In this document: one piece after another, positions 59,976-64,000 of the stretch
Layout: each line of letters opens with the position of its first letter
Numbering within the stretch: position 1 is the first letter of the stretch
Source: TMED14 sp963925545
GTDB taxonomy: Bacteria; Bacteroidota; Bacteroidia; Flavobacteriales; Schleiferiaceae
Direction of reading: 5' to 3'
Assembly (NCBI GenBank): GCA_963925545.1
Contig: CAWUSA010000012.1
Location: 1-64,000, forward strand
DNA length: 64,000 bases
Translations under genes and position numbers: made by a program
The notes under the pieces: model-generated
The model's database searches: none
Seen by the model: only the letters and a program-made list of their open reading frames with translations
What the model was told of the DNA's origin: nothing

Positions 59976-60503
59976 TCATCGAAGCATTACATAGCGAATG
60001 TAATCACTGCCATGAAGCTCAAAAACCACACTGCTCAACCACCCCTCTGCCTCTGCGCGGTCATTGAGTACCGGGTAGCAACGGAGGGGGCCAATCAGGT
60101 GGCTCAATGGCTGATCACTGGGGAAGTCAATGTAGATGGCTTGACCGTAGGGGATGGATTCTTGCATGAGGTCTGAAAGATCCATGTTGCCAATGGCAAA
60201 GCCTTCTTCTGCCATCACCACGGCAACAAAGCTTAGCAAGCTGTCTTGATGAATGTCGTTGGGGTTGTTGTAATACAGCCCGACCCGATCAGTCATGTGA
60301 AGGCCAAGCGATTCCGCTGTGGAATCCAAGCGTTCAAAGGACTTCCCAATGGTCTTGTAGGGCCCTTCATGCACGTAGCCAGCCAGCTCATAGCCTCCTT
60401 CATAGCCATCTTGAATGACCAGGGTTGTGAAGAAGCCAAGGACCCACAACAGGATCATGACAAGGCTTGAAATGATGGCAGAAATGATGGCGAGTTGTTT
60501 CAT
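59976..60503 (-). CDS. Membrane-anchored GyrI-like domain protein
   Basis: 175 residues. One N-terminal membrane helix (IISAIISSLVMILLWVLGF), then a GyrI/AraC-effector-type domain (about 35-170: GYVHEGPYKTIGKSFERLDS, RVGLYYNNPN, PYGQAIYIDF). The fold binds small ligands; the membrane anchor makes a cytoplasmic regulator role less likely. A TACCTTTG box (60518-60511) precedes it. Between 59818 and 59975 I see no gene. Confidence 0.78.
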   Translation of the reverse strand: MKQLAIISAIISSLVMILLWVLGFFTTLVIQDGYEGGYELAGYVHEGPYKTIGKSFERLDSTAESLGLHMTDRVGLYYNNPNDIHQDSLLSFVAVVMAEEGFAIGNMDLSDLMQESIPYGQAIYIDFPSDQPLSHLIGPLRCYPVLNDRAEAEGWLSSVVFELHGSDYIRYVMLR

Positions 60504-60568
60504 GACGGTTCAAAGGTAGTTTCTGAATGCTTGTGGACTTGTACCTTGCAGGGCCAATTTGACTGCCC

Positions 60569-61177
60569 ATGAAAGACCTGAACCAAACCCGTATCACCGT
60601 TTATTGTGCCTCATCAGCCATGTCATCCGAGAAGCATTTGCTTGGCGCAGATCAAGTGGCTGCTAGTCTTGTTGAAGCAGGGGCATCCCTGGTTTATGGT
60701 GGAGGGAAAACGGGATTGATGGGCCGCGTGGCTGATGCAGTGCTGGCTCTTGGCGGCAAGGTTCAAGGCGTCATGCCAGCATTTCTTTTCGCTAATGAAG
60801 TCAATCATCCGGGCTTGACAGAGCTAATTCAGGTCGAGAATATGCGCGAACGCAAACATTTGTTGATGCATGATACAGAAGGCATCATTGCCTTGCCTGG
60901 CGGTTGCGGTACCTTGGAAGAATTGATGGAAGCCATCACCCTCAAACGGCTGGGTCAATACCTCAAGCCCGTAGTCATTGTGAACCAAGATGGCTTCTAT
61001 GATCCTCTAATTGAGATGTTTGACAGCATGGTTGAACAGCAATTCATGCGACCAGAGCACTTGGATCTCTTCACGGTGGTCACGCAGCCGGCAGATGCCA
61101 TCGATGCAATTCGACGGACCCCGGATATTGACAAATCCATCCTTCAGAAGGCCACTTACAAGACCAAAACAAGCTGA
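60569..61177 (+). CDS. LOG family protein (nucleoside 5'-monophosphate phosphoribohydrolase)
   Basis: 202 residues, TIGR00730 Rossmann-fold type. Conserved PGGCGTLEE (Pro110-Glu118) and the VYGGGKTGLMG phosphate loop with MRERK give the full active site. Plant LOG proteins release cytokinin bases from nucleotides; bacterial members cleave AMP or similar to ribose-5-phosphate and base. Here the physiological substrate is unknown. Confidence 0.92.
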   Translation: MKDLNQTRITVYCASSAMSSEKHLLGADQVAASLVEAGASLVYGGGKTGLMGRVADAVLALGGKVQGVMPAFLFANEVNHPGLTELIQVENMRERKHLLMHDTEGIIALPGGCGTLEELMEAITLKRLGQYLKPVVIVNQDGFYDPLIEMFDSMVEQQFMRPEHLDLFTVVTQPADAIDAIRRTPDIDKSILQKATYKTKTS

Positions 61178-61202
61178 AATCAAAAAAAGTAGGTGCAGAT
61201 AT

Positions 61203-61232
61203 TTTGAATTCTACCTGAATGGCATACTTTTG
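61203..61232 (+). promoter_or_regulatory. Consensus promoter of the exbB operon
   Basis: TTTG (61203-61206), 18 bp, TACTTTTG (61225-61232). This is the -33/-7 arrangement of Bacteroidota. It gives a leader of about 40 nt before exbB. Confidence 0.8.
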
Positions 61233-61276
61233 TGAGCCTTAGAACAATCCTCTAAATTTAACCTCATATAAAACGC

Positions 61277-62116
61277 ATGAAAAAGGTTTTCGCTCTGCTC
61301 TTAATAGCAGGGATGTTGTTTTCTAACAATCTCATGGCACAGGAAGCTGAAGAAGCTCCCGCCACCACCGAAGAAGTTGCTGCCGTTGAGGCATCAGCCG
61401 ATGACTCCATGGCTACTGAAGCTGACACCACTGCTGTTGCAAGTGTAGTTGCAGTTGAAGAAGAAGCTGCCCCTGAAGAGGAAGCATCGTTCACCCAAGT
61501 ACTGAAAAAGCAATTCATCGATGGAAACCCTGCCTTCATGTCTTTTGTTTTGGTTTGTTTGATCCTCGGTCTGGCACTTGCCATTGAGCGCATCATTTAC
61601 TTGACCCTATCCACCACCAATAACGATAAGCTTCTCGCTGAAGTTGAGATCGCTTTGAACAGCGGCGGTGTAGATGCAGCTAAAGACGTTTGTCGCAATG
61701 CACGTGGACCGGTTGCTAGCATTTTCTACCAAGGCCTGGACAAGGCCGGAGATGGTCTGAATGTGGTTGACAAGGCTGTTGTCTCTGTTGGCTCTGTTGA
61801 GAACGGCAAGCTTGAGCGCGGCGTTTCTTGGATCTCATTGTTTATCGCACTGGCCCCTATGTTAGGCTTCATGGGTACGGTGATCGGTATGATTGACGCA
61901 TTCGACGCCATTGAAGATGCTGGAGATATTTCTCCGGGACTTGTTGCCGGCGGCATCAAGGTGGCTTTGTTGACAACCGTATTTGGTTTGATCACTGCCA
62001 TCATCCTCCAGGTTTTCTTTAACCTCATTGTTGCAATGATTGACAACATCGTCAACAAGATGGAAGATGCTAGCATCTCCTTCTTGGATCTCATTGCTCA
62101 ACACACCAACAAGTAA
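61277..62116 (+). CDS. exbB: MotA/TolQ/ExbB proton channel family protein
   Basis: 279 residues. Signal peptide (1-~21, NNLMAQ), then an acidic Glu/Ala/Val/Thr stretch (about 22-70) predicted to be periplasmic and disordered. Three membrane helices follow; the last two contain the channel signature (SVGSVENGKLERGVSWISLFIALAPMLGFMGTVIGMIDAF, split over 170-215). It energises TonB receptors together with the two ExbD proteins downstream. The window has two TonB receptors that could be clients. Confidence 0.93.
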   Translation: MKKVFALLLIAGMLFSNNLMAQEAEEAPATTEEVAAVEASADDSMATEADTTAVASVVAVEEEAAPEEEASFTQVLKKQFIDGNPAFMSFVLVCLILGLALAIERIIYLTLSTTNNDKLLAEVEIALNSGGVDAAKDVCRNARGPVASIFYQGLDKAGDGLNVVDKAVVSVGSVENGKLERGVSWISLFIALAPMLGFMGTVIGMIDAFDAIEDAGDISPGLVAGGIKVALLTTVFGLITAIILQVFFNLIVAMIDNIVNKMEDASISFLDLIAQHTNK

Positions 62117-62126
62117 AAACAGCAGT

Positions 62127-62540
62127 ATGAAAAACGCTCGGGCTATTTCAATGGGCGCTGCTGTGCTAGCAGGCTTGATTGGGTTGATCCCCACACTGGG
62201 CATTTTGCTCGTTAGTGATGGTGATATCTTTATTGGTTCTGCGGTTGTTGCAACGGAAATATTGATTGCTTTGACCGCCTTGCTTGCACTAGCTAGTGCA
62301 GGCTTTGGTATGGTACTCAATCCAGGTAATCTTCGCAAAACAGCCATCAGCATTGCTGCGCTTCTCGCTGTCTGTCTCATCAGTTACTTGATGTCAAGCG
62401 GCGCTGATTTCGCATCTTACAATGATGTCACTGAAGCAACATCCAAATGGGTTTCATTTGGTTTGAATGCATTTTATGTGACCTTCTTATTGGGTCTGGG
62501 AGCCGTTGGCTACTCCTTGATTCACGGCATGCGTCAATAA
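62127..62540 (+). CDS. Small polytopic membrane protein of the exb operon
   Basis: 137 residues with four hydrophobic helices (AAVLAGLIGLIPTLGILLV, ILIALTALLALASAGFGMVL, TAISIAALLAVCLISYLM, FYVTFLLGLGAVGYSLI). It starts 10 bp after exbB and ends 9 bp before exbD, so it belongs to the motor operon. No family recognised; the constant position between exbB and exbD in related bacteria, as I recall, suggests a partner. ATG 62127 chosen; the frame is open upstream inside exbB only. Confidence 0.82.
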   Translation: MKNARAISMGAAVLAGLIGLIPTLGILLVSDGDIFIGSAVVATEILIALTALLALASAGFGMVLNPGNLRKTAISIAALLAVCLISYLMSSGADFASYNDVTEATSKWVSFGLNAFYVTFLLGLGAVGYSLIHGMRQ

Positions 62541-62549
62541 CTCACGATC

Positions 62550-63122
62550 ATGGCAAGAAACAAACGTGCAACACCGGAGATCAATGCAGGATCCATGGCG
62601 GATATTGCCTTTTTGTTGTTGATTTTCTTCTTGGTCACGACGACAATGGATGTGGATAAAGGATTGGCGGTCAGGTTGCCACCATGGTCTGAAGAGCCGC
62701 AGGATGAGTCCAATGACATCAAGGAGAAAAACATTTTTGTGGTTTTGGTTAATGCTAATAATGACTTGCTGGTTGAGGATGACTACCTATCTATCGATCA
62801 GTTGCGTTCAGCGGCAAAGGACTTCATTGACAACAATGGCGACGGAACCTGTGAGGTTTGTCGTGGCCTTCAGTTGCCATCAAGCTCTGATAACCCAAAG
62901 AAGGCGATTTTGTCTATGCAAAATGACAGAGGCACAAGCTACAGCACCTATGTGACGGTACGCAACGAACTCATTGCTGCGTACGCGGAGCTTCGTCAAG
63001 ACTTGGCGCTGCGCCGATTTGGCATCGACTATACGGACCTGTCCGATGAAAGCCGCAAGGAAATCAATGCGTTCTACCCACAGATTATTTCTGAGGCGGA
63101 ACCAGTTAAAATTGGAGGCTAA
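62550..63122 (+). CDS. exbD: ExbD/TolR biopolymer transport protein, first copy
   Basis: 190 residues. N-terminal membrane helix with the conserved Asp (MADIAFLLLIFFLVTTTMDVDKGLAVRLP), and a periplasmic domain that is longer than usual and contains a CEVC pair (DGTCEVCRGLQ) and a coiled tail. The Asp in the helix carries protons in the ExbB-ExbD motor. Its stop overlaps the next ATG by 1 bp (TAATG). Confidence 0.93.
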   Translation: MARNKRATPEINAGSMADIAFLLLIFFLVTTTMDVDKGLAVRLPPWSEEPQDESNDIKEKNIFVVLVNANNDLLVEDDYLSIDQLRSAAKDFIDNNGDGTCEVCRGLQLPSSSDNPKKAILSMQNDRGTSYSTYVTVRNELIAAYAELRQDLALRRFGIDYTDLSDESRKEINAFYPQIISEAEPVKIGG

Positions 63123-63607
63123 TGTCAAAGTTTAGCAGTAAGAAGTCCAAGGAATTGCCTGCAGTGAATACGGCATCATTGCCTGACATTGTATTCATGC
63201 TCCTATTTTTCTTCATGGTGACAACAACCATGAGAGATCTTGAAATGTTGGTTGGCGTATTGAAGCCTAAAGCAACAGAAATTCAAAAAATTGAGCGAAA
63301 AGACTTAACGACCTACATTTATGTGGGCACTCCCAACAACACTGAATCCTATGGATCTGAGCCCCGTGTTCAGTTAGATGACCAATTAGGTTTAGTCAGT
63401 GATGTGCAAGCATTTGTCATCCTCAAGCGCGAGGAAATCAATGAGAAAGAGCGTCCCAAATTCATGGTCTCTATCAAAGCTGACGTGAATGTGAAGATGG
63501 GTTTGATCTCTGACATCAAACAAGAGTTGCGCAAGGCACAAGCATTGAAGGTCATGTATTCGAGCAGCCCTGCGTCGTCTGCTGAAGACCTTTACCGAAG
63601 CATGTAA
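63122..63607 (+). CDS. ExbD/TolR biopolymer transport protein, second copy
   Basis: 161 residues. Membrane helix with conserved Asp (ASLPDIVFMLLFFFMVTTTMRD), then a periplasmic domain ending in VKMGLISDIKQELRKAQALKVMYSS. It differs clearly from the first copy, so the pair is old, as in other Bacteroidota. A terminator lies 24 bp after the stop. Confidence 0.93.
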   Translation: MSKFSSKKSKELPAVNTASLPDIVFMLLFFFMVTTTMRDLEMLVGVLKPKATEIQKIERKDLTTYIYVGTPNNTESYGSEPRVQLDDQLGLVSDVQAFVILKREEINEKERPKFMVSIKADVNVKMGLISDIKQELRKAQALKVMYSSSPASSAEDLYRSM

Positions 63608-63630
63608 GCTGTTTCACAATTAAAACACAG

Positions 63631-63655
63631 CCCGCTGCTTGCAGCGGGTTTTTTT
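63631..63655 (+). terminator. Intrinsic terminator of the exb operon
   Basis: CCCGCTGC (63631-63638), TT loop, GCAGCGGG (63641-63648), then seven T. It overlaps the stop of the opposing CPBP protease gene. Confidence 0.9.
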
Positions 63656-64000
63656 ATGCCTTGTTGGCTGATTGAATCACCACATAGCTGGCTGCAATGG
63701 CTGCCAGGCTGCATATGGCAATGGCCAACACAGGCATGCTGTGATCCCCGCTGAGCCGTTCGGGCCCGCCTTGCATGACAAAGCCATAGACAATGGCATT
63801 GTGAAGCGCATGCGCGGCTATGGGGACCCACAGCTTACCTGTTACTTGGTAGGCATAGCCAATGATGAGCCCACCGGCAAAGAGGTAGGGCACTTGCAAG
63901 GGAAGGCCATGGGCAAGACTAAAAACCAGGGCTGTAAGCACCAGGGCCAACCGATGACTCATCACCTGACCAAGCAAGCGCTGGATTCCTCCGCGAAAGA
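63654..64000 (-). CDS. CPBP family intramembrane metalloprotease, 5' end cut by window
   Basis: The reading frame stays open to base 64000, so the N-terminus lies outside. Visible are FRGGIQRLLGQ, the end of motif 1 (EExxxR in complete proteins), FSLAHG (motif 2 His) and HALHN (motif 3 His), with hydrophobic helices between. The TTG at 63977 is an internal codon rather than a start. CAAX-processing/bacteriocin-processing family; substrate unknown. Confidence 0.88.
   Translation of the reverse strand, partial: FRGGIQRLLGQVMSHRLALVLTALVFSLAHGLPLQVPYLFAGGLIIGYAYQVTGKLWVPIAAHALHNAIVYGFVMQGGPERLSGDHSMPVLAIAICSLAAIAASYVVIQSANKA

Overview
The window looks like a chromosomal segment of a marine or freshwater Bacteroidota, most likely Flavobacteriales-like. 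Support: two giant secreted proteins with fibronectin III modules and C-terminal type IX secretion (T9SS) sorting tails, a DUF4270 lipoprotein, a carboxypeptidase-regulatory TonB receptor, a short glycogen-synthase-like protein opposite panC, a DnaG whose zinc ligands are replaced, and repeated TAnnTTTG -7 promoter boxes instead of Shine-Dalgarno-rich leaders. Base composition is moderate, except for one clearly AT-rich island at about 34.0-39.64 kb. No phage, IS element, integrase or CRISPR array was seen.

Layout. 1-2.4 kb: 3' end of tRNA-Gln, a membrane glycosyltransferase-like protein and a lipoprotein. 2.5-6.3 kb: T9SS multidomain protein. 6.4-10.9 kb: rimP-nusA-infB with a terminator-like leader hairpin. 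10.9-17.5 kb: probable copper locus. On the minus strand it encodes an MbnP-family lipoprotein, a MauG/MbnH-type di-haem protein, a secreted HMA-domain protein, a TonB receptor and a LolD-like ATPase; a Sco protein and an omega-amidase-like protein diverge from it across a perfect 17-bp palindrome. 17.5-26.3 kb: Ig-like lipoprotein, second giant T9SS protein, comF, a coiled-coil protein, exonuclease III and an OmpA-family lipoprotein. 26.3-30.0 kb: panC-panD-flippase-like-radA on the minus strand. 30.1-34.0 kb: glycogen-synthase-like gene, DUF4270 and glmS.

34.0-39.64 kb: AT-rich island with trmL, a cold-shock gene, a MerR/B12-fold regulator and crtI-crtB-crtZ-crtY, together predicted to make zeaxanthin. 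Matching TTTGTTTA-type sites lie before the regulator and before crtI. 39.7-46.0 kb: prs-rplY-pth-TonB receptor-membrane glycosyltransferase on the minus strand. 46.0-49.6 kb: tRNA-Leu(CAA), dCMP deaminase, a 53-residue acidic-repeat lipoprotein missed by length-limited gene finding, glyS, marC and a DUF3109 protein. 49.6-53.5 kb: nrdB-nrdA, in which NrdA carries an expanded low-complexity tail. 53.6-57.5 kb: a 56-residue membrane microprotein, a TerB-DnaJ protein, a polyprenyl diphosphate synthase and dnaG. 57.5-64.0 kb: M1 peptidase, holin-like protein, GyrI-like protein, LOG-family protein, an exbB-membrane protein-exbD-exbD operon, and a CPBP protease cut by the window end.

The most system-like region is the copper locus. 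Envelope copper handling (MbnP, di-haem partner, Sco) sits with an outer-membrane importer-type receptor and a small secreted thiol protein. The carotenoid island is the clearest candidate for horizontal acquisition. All functions are read from sequence motifs and family knowledge; no searches were run.
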